55,368 nt of DNA from a virus, in IMG/VR virus record IMGVR_UViG_3300049489_000171, positions 1 to 55,368 of that record; one strand, given 5' to 3'. The notes beneath the pieces are model-generated. The model searched no databases. It saw nothing but the letters and a program-made list of their open reading frames with translations, and was not told the origin of the DNA. Both the position numbers and the translations under genes were made by a program. Positions 6,852 to 13,647 of the stretch are shown piece by piece (the stretch's first letter is position 1; every line of letters starts with the position of its first letter).

Positions 6852-7420
6852 GCGACGAACGCGAACTACGGCTTTTCCGCGCACTGATCAACAGCAACTT
6901 GTCGCGTATGGTGGAGCGGGCCGGAAGGGTGACGCTTGGTCGCGGCGGGGTTTACCGTGAGGCGTTGGTCCGCCAGGCGATTGCGATGGCGTGGCACCGC
7001 CGCGATACGTTTGACCCGACGATGGGCGCGTGGGTGACATGGTTTGAGGATCTGCTGATCGAGGCGCGAAAGGCGTTGTCGCCGGTCGTGGAGCCCGAGG
7101 AGTTGTTTCGCTACCTGGCCGGCGATGACAAACCGAAAGCCGTGTCGCCGCGTCGCCGTGGGCCGGAATTCGGCACGGCAGGCACGCCACTAAACCTCAA
7201 CGCCCTCCCACGGGGCAGCAAAGACTGCCCTCCGTGTTGGCGTTGCCGCTACTTCGACGGCTGGTTGCCCGCTGACGAGGACGCGGTTGATGCGTCCAGC
7301 AGTGCAGCCCTCGAGCCGGAGATCGCCGAGTCCTGCCTGCGATTGGATCGGAACAAGGTGCGCGTCGCCAAATGGGTGCGCGGAATGGGTTGGGAGAACT
7401 TGGAGGAAGATGATGAGTAG
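6848..7420 (+). CDS. Sigma-region-2-like protein, 190 aa
   Basis: GTG start at 6848 overlapping the previous stop. Residues ~8-70 resemble a sigma-factor region 2 core (YREALVRQAIAMAWHRRDTF, then DPTMGAWVTWFEDLL). The second half has a possible zinc site (CPPCWRCRYFDGW) and an acidic end. No region 4 is visible, so it may be a reduced sigma-like or anti-sigma-like regulator. It lies in the replication block, and a second sigma-like gene is at 344. Similarity is by pattern only. Confidence 0.6.
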   Translation: MSDERELRLFRALINSNLSRMVERAGRVTLGRGGVYREALVRQAIAMAWHRRDTFDPTMGAWVTWFEDLLIEARKALSPVVEPEELFRYLAGDDKPKAVSPRRRGPEFGTAGTPLNLNALPRGSKDCPPCWRCRYFDGWLPADEDAVDASSSAALEPEIAESCLRLDRNKVRVAKWVRGMGWENLEEDDE

Positions 7421-7670
7421 CTGGACTATTGTTGAGAAGGAACAAACGGGCATCGAGAGCCTGCGCAAGCCGAGTGTCGTGCAGGTAGGCGGGGATCACT
7501 ACAAAAACTTTGCCATCCAACCTGCCGAGTTCATCACGCGAAATAACCTGGGCTTTCTGGAAGGCAACGTGATCAAGTATGTCTGCCGGCACGGGCACAA
7601 AGGCGGCGTGCAGGACATCGACAAGGCAATTCACTATCTACAACTGCTGAAGGAGTACAAATATCCTTGA
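7413..7670 (+). CDS. DUF3310 family protein
   Basis: An 85-residue protein with the DUF3310 signature: GGDHYKNF, IQPAEFI, then GNVIKYVCRHGHKGG and DIDKAIHYLQLL. These proteins are widespread in phage replication regions and are sometimes called nucleotide kinase without proof. ATG 7413 is preferred to 7410 because GGAGG at 7402-7406 is better spaced. A promoter-like pair overlaps its stop. Confidence 0.85.
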   Translation: MSSWTIVEKEQTGIESLRKPSVVQVGGDHYKNFAIQPAEFITRNNLGFLEGNVIKYVCRHGHKGGVQDIDKAIHYLQLLKEYKYP

Positions 7671-7694
7671 CCGCCTCTTGCGGCGTGTGATAGC
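7667..7694 (+). promoter_or_regulatory. Possible promoter for the AT-hook gene
   Basis: TTGACC (7667-7672) and GATAGC (7689-7694) are 16 bp apart, and TG precedes the -10. With the terminator at 8177 this would make the 7736 gene a separate transcript. The -10 is weak. Confidence 0.35.
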
Positions 7695-7735
7695 GTCGCG
7701 TCGTATTACGTTTACCCACATGGAGAACTGTCGTC

Positions 7736-8170
7736 ATGTCTATTGAAGCATTGCTTGAGCGTATCGCTGTGGCCGCCGAAGCCACCCATGAACTGCTGCG
7801 TGTCTACGGCGTGCCCACGGGGCCCGCACCCGCCACGCAAGCAGCCCCTCCGGTCGAGCCGCGCAAGCGCGGTCGTCCGGCCAAGGTTGAGGCACTGGAG
7901 GCCCCGACGGCCCCGCCGGTTGACACCGGTATCGACTTCGGTGACGCGCCCAGCGAGGGGTCGTTCCTCGATGAAGATCCGGTGGACGCCCCCGCAGCCG
8001 TGGTCTACACCCGGGAAGACGTGCGCTCGGCACTGGTCGCGCTGCAGAAGAAGCACGGCAACCCGGAACTGGCGCGGAAAGTCCTGAAGGACGCCGGGGG
8101 TTGCGACACGTTGAAGTCGCTGGACGAGTCCAAGTTCACTGCGGTCGTCGAAGCGGCCGCCAAGGCGTAG
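7736..8170 (+). CDS. AT-hook DNA-binding protein, 144 aa
   Basis: Residues ~43-50 contain the AT-hook core RKRGRPAK. It sits in a Pro/Ala-rich linker between an N-terminal helix (SIEALLERIAVAAEATHELL) and a folded C-terminal domain (VRSALVALQKKHGNPELARKVL). The likely role is binding AT-rich minor groove, perhaps as a nucleoid or replication accessory factor. It is flanked by its own promoter-like site and a strong terminator, so it may be made in high amounts. The hook is clear; the role is inferred. Confidence 0.7.
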   Translation: MSIEALLERIAVAAEATHELLRVYGVPTGPAPATQAAPPVEPRKRGRPAKVEALEAPTAPPVDTGIDFGDAPSEGSFLDEDPVDAPAAVVYTREDVRSALVALQKKHGNPELARKVLKDAGGCDTLKSLDESKFTAVVEAAAKA

Positions 8171-8176
8171 CCCCGC

Positions 8177-8210
8177 AAGCGACCCGTCTGGGAGGGCGGG
8201 TCGCTTTTTC
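8177..8210 (+). terminator. Rho-independent terminator
   Basis: Stem AAGCGACCCG (8177-8186) pairs perfectly with CGGGTCGCTT (8197-8206) around a 10-base loop, followed by TTTTC. It lies 7 bp after the stop of the AT-hook gene. Downstream genes need readthrough or another start. Confidence 0.8.
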
Positions 8211-8233
8211 ACTGCACTACCAGGAGAACAACG

Positions 8234-8818
8234 ATGCCTACCGGATATACGGCAGCAATTGCCAAAGGGATTGACTTCAAGACGTTCGCGCTGGATTGCG
8301 CTCGGGCGTTTGGGGCTTGCGTCCTGCTTCGCGATGAGCCGGGGGGCGGTGAGATCATCCCCGAGCAGTTTGATCCTTCTGACTACCACGCCAAGGCGCT
8401 GATCGCGGTAGAGGCGCGTCTTGCCGAACTGGAAGGTATGGGCCCCCTCGATCTGGCGCGCGAGGCCAAGGCGTACAACGCTGCAGCGGAAGCATCGTGG
8501 AGGCAGTCGGCCGCAAAGATCGCCGATCTTCGGCAGAAGTACGAAGCCATGCTGGCCAAAGTCGAGGCTTGGGTGCCGCCGACTCTAGACCATTACGGAT
8601 TGCGCGAGTTCATGCGCGAGCAGATACGCCAGAGCATCGACTTTGACTGCTATGATCTAGCCAAGCCGCGGCCGGTCTCTGGTGTAGAGTGGTTTGCCAG
8701 CGAATACGACAAGGCCCGCAGGGGCGTGCAGTACCACACGGCCGAAAACGCGAAAGAGGTTGCCCGTGCCAACCAGCGTACCGCGTGGGTTAAGGCCCTT
8801 CGGGAGTCGCTGACGTGA
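8234..8818 (+). CDS. Conserved phage protein, 194 aa, unknown
   Basis: Good ribosome site (CAGGAGAACAACG) before ATG 8234. An N-terminal domain (IDFKTFALDCARAFGACVLL) is followed by a coiled-coil stretch (~75-115) and a C-terminal tail with YHTAENAKEVARANQRTAWV. This type is common next to DUF2800/DUF2815 genes in phages, without known activity. The stop overlaps the GTG at 8815. Confidence 0.7.
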   Translation: MPTGYTAAIAKGIDFKTFALDCARAFGACVLLRDEPGGGEIIPEQFDPSDYHAKALIAVEARLAELEGMGPLDLAREAKAYNAAAEASWRQSAAKIADLRQKYEAMLAKVEAWVPPTLDHYGLREFMREQIRQSIDFDCYDLAKPRPVSGVEWFASEYDKARRGVQYHTAENAKEVARANQRTAWVKALRESLT

Positions 8819-9972
8819 CCGCCCACTCACCCCTCGGCCCGTCAAGCGCCGAACGCTGGCTCAATTGCCCCGGCTCTGTCGCCCTCACCGCGGGGGCGCC
8901 TGACACAGAGAGCAGCCATGCCAAAGAGGGCACGGTCGCCCACAACCTGACCGAAGGGCTGCGCCTGCACGGCACGTCGCCCGCTGTCGGCTCCATCATC
9001 GACGGTGTCGAGGTCACGCAAGAGATGCTCGACTGCGTCGAGGCGTTCGTTGAATACGTCAACGAAAGTCCCGGCGACCGGCTTGTCGAGGTCAGGGTTT
9101 GCTTTGACCGTTGGGTGCCGAACGGCTTCGGCACTCTCGACGACGCCCGGATGCAGCCAGGCAAGGCGGTGGTCACCGACTTCAAATACGGCAAGGGTGT
9201 GCAGGTCTTCGCCACGGACAACTCACAGTTGAAGCTCTACGCATTGGGCTTGCTGCAGGAGTGGGACTGGCTCTACGACTTCCAGAGTTTCACGCTCTGC
9301 GTACACCAGCCCCGGCTGGACCATATCGACACCTGGTCGATTGACCGCGCCTCGCTCCTTGCGTGGGCGGATTCGATCGTCCGCCCCGGAGCGGCAGCGA
9401 CTTGCGACCGCGACGCCGCAGTACGGGCAGGGTCGTGGTGTCAGTGGTGCCGGATCAAGACGACCTGCAGGGTACGCGCAGAAGCTGTTTTCCAAACCGT
9501 GGTGGGCGAGTTCGAGAGTATTGAGGACGCTGCAACCAAGACCGCTACGCCGCGTGCCTTGCTCACCAACGACGAAGTGGCCGCGGCCCTCACCGCCATC
9601 GGCAACGTCAAGAAGTGGTGCGCCGAGGTCGAGGCTTATGCGCTCGCCGAGATCGGGCATGGCCGCCGGGTCGGGGACTGGAAGCTGGTCGAAGGGCGCA
9701 GCAACCGCAAGTGGGGGCTGACGGAGCCTGAGCTGATCAAGGTGTGGAGCGATGCTGGGCTCAGCGTCACCGACCTTTACGAGAAGAAACTGAAGACCCC
9801 GCCTGCTGCGGAGAAGGTGGCAGGCAAGAAGCATGCTTTGTGGAAGAAGGCCGACTTGGTCGTGAAGCCGCAGGGCAAACCCACCTTGGCACCGGGCTCT
9901 GATCCGCGGCCTGTCATGGTGCTCGATCCAAATGCGGAGTTTGATGGCATAGGAGAAGATGACAATGGCTAA
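8815..9972 (+). CDS. DUF2800 protein, RecB/Cas4-like PD-(D/E)xK nuclease
   Basis: A 385-residue protein of the DUF2800 type. It opens with PLGPSSAERWLNCPGSVAL and continues KEGTVAHNLTEGL; VVTDFKYGKG provides the D...DxK nuclease core. Four Cys near residues 200-220 (C-D..., WCQWCRIKTTC) fit the iron-sulfur cluster of Cas4/AddB-like nucleases. It pairs with the DUF2815 gene downstream, as in many phages, pointing to DNA end processing and recombination. GTG start overlaps the previous stop. Confidence 0.8.
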   Translation: MTAHSPLGPSSAERWLNCPGSVALTAGAPDTESSHAKEGTVAHNLTEGLRLHGTSPAVGSIIDGVEVTQEMLDCVEAFVEYVNESPGDRLVEVRVCFDRWVPNGFGTLDDARMQPGKAVVTDFKYGKGVQVFATDNSQLKLYALGLLQEWDWLYDFQSFTLCVHQPRLDHIDTWSIDRASLLAWADSIVRPGAAATCDRDAAVRAGSWCQWCRIKTTCRVRAEAVFQTVVGEFESIEDAATKTATPRALLTNDEVAAALTAIGNVKKWCAEVEAYALAEIGHGRRVGDWKLVEGRSNRKWGLTEPELIKVWSDAGLSVTDLYEKKLKTPPAAEKVAGKKHALWKKADLVVKPQGKPTLAPGSDPRPVMVLDPNAEFDGIGEDDNG

Positions 9973-10537
9973 ATCCATTACCAGTGACGTGATCAAGCTC
10001 AAGGACGTAAGGCTGTCGTTTGCCGATCTGTTCGTCGCCAAGGCGTTCTCGCCGGGGCTGAAGCCCACCTACCGGGCATCGTTCATCCTCGACCCGAGCA
10101 ACACGGCTCACGCTGCGACTATCGCGGAGATCAAGGCGGCAATGCAGAAGCTGGCGGGGGAAGCGTTCCCCGGCGAGAAGCTGGGCGCCGACCGGGTGTG
10201 CCTCAAGAACGGCAACACCAAGAGCTACGACGGGTGGAAGGACATGATCATCCTGACCGCGTCCAACACCAATCGCCCGGTGGTGGTCAACGGCAAGCGC
10301 GACCCGGTGGCTGAAGGGGATCGGGGTGCGCCCTACTCAGGGTGTTACGTCAACGCGACGGTAACCCTGTGGACGCAGAACAACTCGTTCGGCAAGCGCA
10401 TCAACTGCAACCTGCGCGCCGTGCAGTTTGTACGCGATGGCCAGGCGTTTGGCGTGGCTCCGGTGGACGCAGAGGCCGAGTTCGAGGCACTGGGCGACAC
10501 CGCTGACACTGGCGCTGGGGCCGACTTCGACATCTGA
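9965..10537 (+). CDS. DUF2815 protein, probable single-strand DNA-binding protein
   Basis: Family features are VRLSFADLF, the RASFILDPSN stretch, the YDGWKDMIILTASN strand and GCYVNATVTLW. It ends in an acidic tail (DTADTGAGADFDI), as in T7 gp2.5-like proteins. The likely role is binding or annealing single-stranded DNA at the fork with the primase-helicase and polymerase. ATG 9965 is preferred over 9959 because AGGAG (9951-9955) is 9 bases away instead of 3. It overlaps the DUF2800 stop. Confidence 0.75.
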   Translation: MAKSITSDVIKLKDVRLSFADLFVAKAFSPGLKPTYRASFILDPSNTAHAATIAEIKAAMQKLAGEAFPGEKLGADRVCLKNGNTKSYDGWKDMIILTASNTNRPVVVNGKRDPVAEGDRGAPYSGCYVNATVTLWTQNNSFGKRINCNLRAVQFVRDGQAFGVAPVDAEAEFEALGDTADTGAGADFDI

Positions 10538-10544
10538 GGGTTTG

Positions 10545-10572
10545 GCGGGGCTACGGCCCCGCTTTCTTTTTC
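10545..10572 (+). terminator. Rho-independent terminator
   Basis: Perfect stem GCGGGGC (10545-10551) / GCCCCGC (10556-10562) with a TACG loop, followed by TTTCTTTTTC. Placed right after the DUF2815 stop. Confidence 0.8.
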
Positions 10573-10583
10573 TGGAGAGCGAG

Positions 10584-10823
10584 ATGAAGCTGTATTTGCT
10601 GACGCAAGACGAGAGCAGAAACTACGACGCTTACGATTCGTGCGTCGTGGTCGCCCCGACTGCAGGCAAGGCGCGGAAGATTCGCCCGTCGCCGTACGGT
10701 GAGTGGGGCGATGACAGCACATGGGCCAAGTCCCCTGCGAACGTCACGGTCAAGTTCATCGGCACCGCAGCCAAAGGGCTCAAAGAAGGGCTGGTCGTTT
10801 GTTCGTCCTTCAACGCAGGGTAA
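10584..10823 (+). CDS. Small protein, 79 aa
   Basis: ATG 10584 has a GGAGAGCGAG site upstream; the open frame extends further upstream across the terminator, so the internal start is favoured. The N-terminus MKLYLLTQDESRNYDAYDSC, then VVVAPTAGKARKI, looks like a small alpha/beta protein common in phages. Function unknown. Confidence 0.65.
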   Translation: MKLYLLTQDESRNYDAYDSCVVVAPTAGKARKIRPSPYGEWGDDSTWAKSPANVTVKFIGTAAKGLKEGLVVCSSFNAG

Positions 10824-10827
10824 GGGC

Positions 10828-11034
10828 ATGACCGAACCGCAACTGTACATCGTGCGATACCTGATTCCCTGCAAAGACGTGATCTTCGCCACCAGCCCTG
10901 CTGACGCGGTGAAGGGGATCAGTGCCGCGCGCAACATCCCTTACGGCTCAGTGATCCAAGGGGCGTACCCAGCCAGCGGCCCGCTTCCCGAGGCGTTTGG
11001 CGGGCCGCCCGAACCGCCCAAGGCGGCGGCATGA
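10828..11034 (+). CDS. Small protein, 68 aa
   Basis: ATG 10828 lies 4 bp after the previous stop. A core (LYIVRYLIPCKDVIFATSPA) is followed by a Pro-rich tail (GPPEPPKAAA). The stop overlaps the ATG of the PAPS-reductase-like gene. Function unknown. Confidence 0.6.
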   Translation: MTEPQLYIVRYLIPCKDVIFATSPADAVKGISAARNIPYGSVIQGAYPASGPLPEAFGGPPEPPKAAA

Positions 11035-11819
11035 TCACCGCCGAAGGCGCGGGCCGCGTGAGCGACGTTCTTCATGGAGACACCATCGCGGTCTGGTTCT
11101 CTTGCGGGGCTGCGTCTGCCGTTGCGGCTAAAAAGACCATCGAATACTACGGCGCACTGGCGACAATTCGAGTGGTCAACAACCCGGTCGCCGAGGAAGA
11201 CGAGGACAACCGGCGTTTCTTGAAAGATGTAGAGCGGTGGCTTGGCGTCACTGTAGAGACGGCGGTAAACAGCAAATACCCGATGGCGTCAGCGGTGGAG
11301 GTGTGGGGTGATCGGCGGTTCATGTCCGGGCCGACGGGCGCCCCCTGCACCATTGAATTGAAAAAGCGCGCCAGGCAGGAGTGGGAGGAGAGCAACCACG
11401 CGGACTGGCACGTCCTTGGATTCACGGCGGACGAGCGCGGCAGGTACGACCGCTTTCGGCTGACGGAGCGGGACAACGTCCTGCCCATACTGCTCGACGC
11501 TTTCATCTCCAAACAAGAATGCTTTCGCATCCTCAAGGCAGCAGGCATTGCGCTTCCCCGCGTCTACGCGCAGGGCTATCCGAACGCGAACTGTATCGGC
11601 TGTGTCAAGGCCACGAGCCCGACGTACTGGAACCACGTCAGACAGCAGCACCCCGACGTGTTCGCGCACCGCGCTGCGCAGTCACGCGACATTGGCGCCC
11701 GCTTGGTTCGGCACAAGGGCAAGCGCCTGTTCTTGGATGAGTTGCCGCCAGACGCCAAAGGGCGAAGCATGAAAAGCATGACTGTCGAGTGCGGTATCTT
11801 TTGCGAGGAAAGGTCATGA
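11031..11819 (+). CDS. PAPS-reductase-like PP-loop protein
   Basis: A 262-residue member of the phage PAPS reductase-like group. The PP-loop is SCGAAS (24-29) in VWFSCGAASAVAAK. RRFLKDVERWLG, GAPCTIELKKRARQEW and ANCIGCVKATSPTYWN supply the conserved Cys residues seen in phage members. The family activates substrates with ATP. In phages it may serve DNA or RNA modification rather than sulfate reduction, and its neighbour is a DNA methyltransferase. The actual substrate is unknown. Confidence 0.75.
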   Translation: MITAEGAGRVSDVLHGDTIAVWFSCGAASAVAAKKTIEYYGALATIRVVNNPVAEEDEDNRRFLKDVERWLGVTVETAVNSKYPMASAVEVWGDRRFMSGPTGAPCTIELKKRARQEWEESNHADWHVLGFTADERGRYDRFRLTERDNVLPILLDAFISKQECFRILKAAGIALPRVYAQGYPNANCIGCVKATSPTYWNHVRQQHPDVFAHRAAQSRDIGARLVRHKGKRLFLDELPPDAKGRSMKSMTVECGIFCEERS

Positions 11820-11998
11820 TCACCGCCCTTGGCGAGTTCGTCGAGATCCCAGCGGGCAACTGGTCGGCGTCGCTGTGTGTCGAGGACGGCGTGAACGCGA
11901 TCCTGCTGGTTGACGACGCGCAGGAACCTCTGCTGCTCAAAGCGTTGAACGGGCAGTTGTACATCAAGCTGCTGGAGCCGGCGGAGGGGGAGCAGTGA
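11816..11998 (+). CDS. Small protein, 60 aa
   Basis: ATG 11816 overlaps the stop of the previous gene, and its own stop overlaps the methyltransferase start. Beta-rich and acidic (ILLVDDAQEPLLLKALNG). Its position between two modification genes suggests an accessory role, but nothing in the sequence shows it. Confidence 0.6.
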   Translation: MITALGEFVEIPAGNWSASLCVEDGVNAILLVDDAQEPLLLKALNGQLYIKLLEPAEGEQ

Positions 11999-13632
11999 GC
12001 GCGTACTACAACGAACACGATCCTGGCGCAGCCGCGTGGCTGCGTGAACTGATAAAGCAGGGCCACATCGCAGACGGCGTGGTCGATGAACGGAGTATCG
12101 AAGATGTCCTCCCAAGCGAACTGGCTGGATTTACCCAGTGCCACTTCTTCGCCGGTATCGGTGGCTGGAGCTACGCCCTTCGACTGGCTGGATGGCCCGA
12201 CGACAAGCCAGTCTGGACAGGCTCCTGCCCCTGTCAACCTTTCAGCGTCGCAGGCAAAGGAAAAGGGACTGCTGACGAGCGACACCTCTGGCCTGCCTTC
12301 GCCTGGCTCATCCGCCAGTGTCGCCCTTCAGTCGTCTTTGGCGAACAGGTTGCGAGTCGTGCTGGCCGGGGTTGGCTCGCCGGAGTACGCACTGACCTGG
12401 AAGCAATGGGATATGCAGTCGGGGCCGCCGATCTGTGCGCTGCGGGCGTCGGCGCACCGCATATCCGGCAGCGATTGTTTTGGGTGGGGAACGCCGACCG
12501 TGCAGGACGGAAAGCATTCAACACTCAGCCCATCGGAACTGAAACGGGATCCAGCGAACTTGCGACTGCGGGCTCATTCGGCTGGCGGCGCGTATCCTTC
12601 GCAGCCGACTGTCTCGGAGGTGACCCCGGAGAACTCGGTGACGAATGCTCAATCTGTGGACTCGACTACAGCAACGACTGCGAATGTCCAGGGCCAACGC
12701 AAGATGACGAATACGAATACACAGAACTCGACGGAATCCTTCTCGCTCGCAGGTTGGGTCACGCCATCGACGAGGGACTGGAAGGATACGCCGGGCATGG
12801 CGACGACGGGCACGAACCCGGATGGCTCGACACGGACCAGGATCGACCAGTTGCCGAGGCAGGCGGCGATAGCTGGTCAAACAGCGTCTGGATTCCCTGC
12901 GCAGACGGGAAATCGCGGCGCATTGTCGCCCGTCTTGCCTTGCTTCCTGATGGGATACCCCATACAATGGCTTCACTGCGTTCCACGCAAGGAGAAGTGA
13001 ATGCCGAGGCCACCGTTACCCGTCCCGACGAAGCACTGCAAATCCTGCGGCATGAAGATGGAGCGGAAGCGGTACGGAGCCGCGCTGGAAGATCGCCCGA
13101 CCTTCATGCGTCGGACGTTTTGCAACCGTGCGTGCATGGCAGCGTGGATGGAGGGACAGATCAAGGTTCCAACCCCAAAGAACAGCCGTCGCCAGTCGGC
13201 CAAGGAGAAAGCAGCGGCGTGCGCGAAGTGCGGATCAATGAAGCGGCTCCAAGTGCACCACAAAGACGAGAACCCGCTAAACAACGACCGCTCGAATTTG
13301 GAGACGTTGTGCGCTACTTGCCACATGCGTACTCACTGGCAATCTTGGAAGGAGACGACGCGACGGCCCAGGGTCTGCTCCGTGTGTATGAAGCCTGCCC
13401 GTCACTTGGGTCTGTGCAACACGCACTACAGTCGGTTCCGTCGCTACGGCGATCCGCTTGTGGTCAAGAGGTTCAACGGGCATGGGACGCCGGTCTTTTT
13501 GAAGGCTTCGGAATCATGGCCTGCAACCCGCTCACCAAAGCGTTCCCGTCTCGATCCGTCGCCCTGAAGGGGCTTGGCAATGCCATCGTCCCGCAAGTCG
13601 CGGCGGCGTTCATCGAAGCCTGCGGACTCTGA
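11995..13632 (+). CDS. C5-cytosine DNA methyltransferase with nested insertion
   Basis: Motif I FAGIGGWSYAL, motif IV GSCPCQPFS with catalytic Cys, a motif VI variant FGEQV, HIRQRLFWVG, WIPCADGKSRRI and the final LKGLGNAIVPQVAAAFI define a phage C5 methyltransferase. It would methylate cytosine in a short target, probably for protection from host restriction. The ~183 residues between GIPHTM and ACNPL (12967-13516) have no methyltransferase features and coincide with an HNH gene in the +1 frame. Removing them restores a normal ~362-residue enzyme. Residues ~36-335 are also overlapped by a companion gene. Whether the 545-residue form is active is unknown. Confidence 0.85.
   Translation: MSAYYNEHDPGAAAWLRELIKQGHIADGVVDERSIEDVLPSELAGFTQCHFFAGIGGWSYALRLAGWPDDKPVWTGSCPCQPFSVAGKGKGTADERHLWPAFAWLIRQCRPSVVFGEQVASRAGRGWLAGVRTDLEAMGYAVGAADLCAAGVGAPHIRQRLFWVGNADRAGRKAFNTQPIGTETGSSELATAGSFGWRRVSFAADCLGGDPGELGDECSICGLDYSNDCECPGPTQDDEYEYTELDGILLARRLGHAIDEGLEGYAGHGDDGHEPGWLDTDQDRPVAEAGGDSWSNSVWIPCADGKSRRIVARLALLPDGIPHTMASLRSTQGEVNAEATVTRPDEALQILRHEDGAEAVRSRAGRSPDLHASDVLQPCVHGSVDGGTDQGSNPKEQPSPVGQGESSGVREVRINEAAPSAPQRREPAKQRPLEFGDVVRYLPHAYSLAILEGDDATAQGLLRVYEACPSLGSVQHALQSVPSLRRSACGQEVQRAWDAGLFEGFGIMACNPLTKAFPSRSVALKGLGNAIVPQVAAAFIEACGL
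12104..13000 (+). CDS. Methyltransferase companion protein, nested in +1 frame
   Basis: A 298-residue protein wholly inside the methyltransferase gene, in the +1 frame. It matches a phage protein type I recognise beside or overlapping C5 methyltransferases: SSLANRLRVVLAGVGSPEYA, LTWKQWDM, PPICALRASAHR, WVTPSTRDWKDTPGM, RIDQLPRQAA and FLMGYPIQW. ATG 12104 follows CGGAG with 8-base spacing and is preferred to 12086. Its role is unknown. The normal tail seems displaced: the frame stops after VPRKEK at 13000, and a tail-like sequence (PATRSPKRSR) now ends the HNH gene. Confidence 0.7.
   Translation: MSSQANWLDLPSATSSPVSVAGATPFDWLDGPTTSQSGQAPAPVNLSASQAKEKGLLTSDTSGLPSPGSSASVALQSSLANRLRVVLAGVGSPEYALTWKQWDMQSGPPICALRASAHRISGSDCFGWGTPTVQDGKHSTLSPSELKRDPANLRLRAHSAGGAYPSQPTVSEVTPENSVTNAQSVDSTTATTANVQGQRKMTNTNTQNSTESFSLAGWVTPSTRDWKDTPGMATTGTNPDGSTRTRIDQLPRQAAIAGQTASGFPAQTGNRGALSPVLPCFLMGYPIQWLHCVPRKEK
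12967..13520 (+). mobile_element. Inferred HNH-carrying insertion in the methyltransferase/companion pair
   Basis: ATGGC occurs at 12967-12971 and 13516-13520. The 549-bp interval is 183 codons, so both host frames keep register. Joining the ATGGC copies gives ...DGIPHTM-ACNPLTKAF... for the methyltransferase and ...MGYPIQW-PATRSPKR... for the companion. The insert holds little more than a ribosome site and the HNH gene, so a group I intron core is unlikely. Boundaries are inferred without an uninterrupted relative. Confidence 0.55.
13001..13567 (+). CDS. HNH homing-type endonuclease, nested in +1 frame
   Basis: A 188-residue protein with its own ribosome site (AAGGAGAAGTGA before ATG 13001), starting at once after the companion stop. 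N-terminal Cys pairs (C13/C16, C41/C45, C74/C77) suggest zinc binding. The HNH core is LQVHHKDENPLNNDRSNLET with CATCHMRTHW (H86, H87, N99, H108). LGLCNTHYSRFRRYGDP is common at the end of such phage endonucleases. The last ~16 residues look like the former tail of the companion protein. Such enzymes spread by cutting alleles that lack them. Confidence 0.8.
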   Translation: MPRPPLPVPTKHCKSCGMKMERKRYGAALEDRPTFMRRTFCNRACMAAWMEGQIKVPTPKNSRRQSAKEKAAACAKCGSMKRLQVHHKDENPLNNDRSNLETLCATCHMRTHWQSWKETTRRPRVCSVCMKPARHLGLCNTHYSRFRRYGDPLVVKRFNGHGTPVFLKASESWPATRSPKRSRLDPSP

Positions 13633-13647
13633 GGACTGGCTGGCGAT

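Noticed and set aside
12967-13520. Second intein in the methyltransferase
   Set aside because: The methyltransferase frame here has no block A Cys/Ser start, TxxH block or terminal HN, so it is not an intein.
12967-13520. Group I intron in the methyltransferase
   Set aside because: The HNH coding sequence fills almost the entire insert, leaving little room for a ribozyme core; not fully excluded without structure search.
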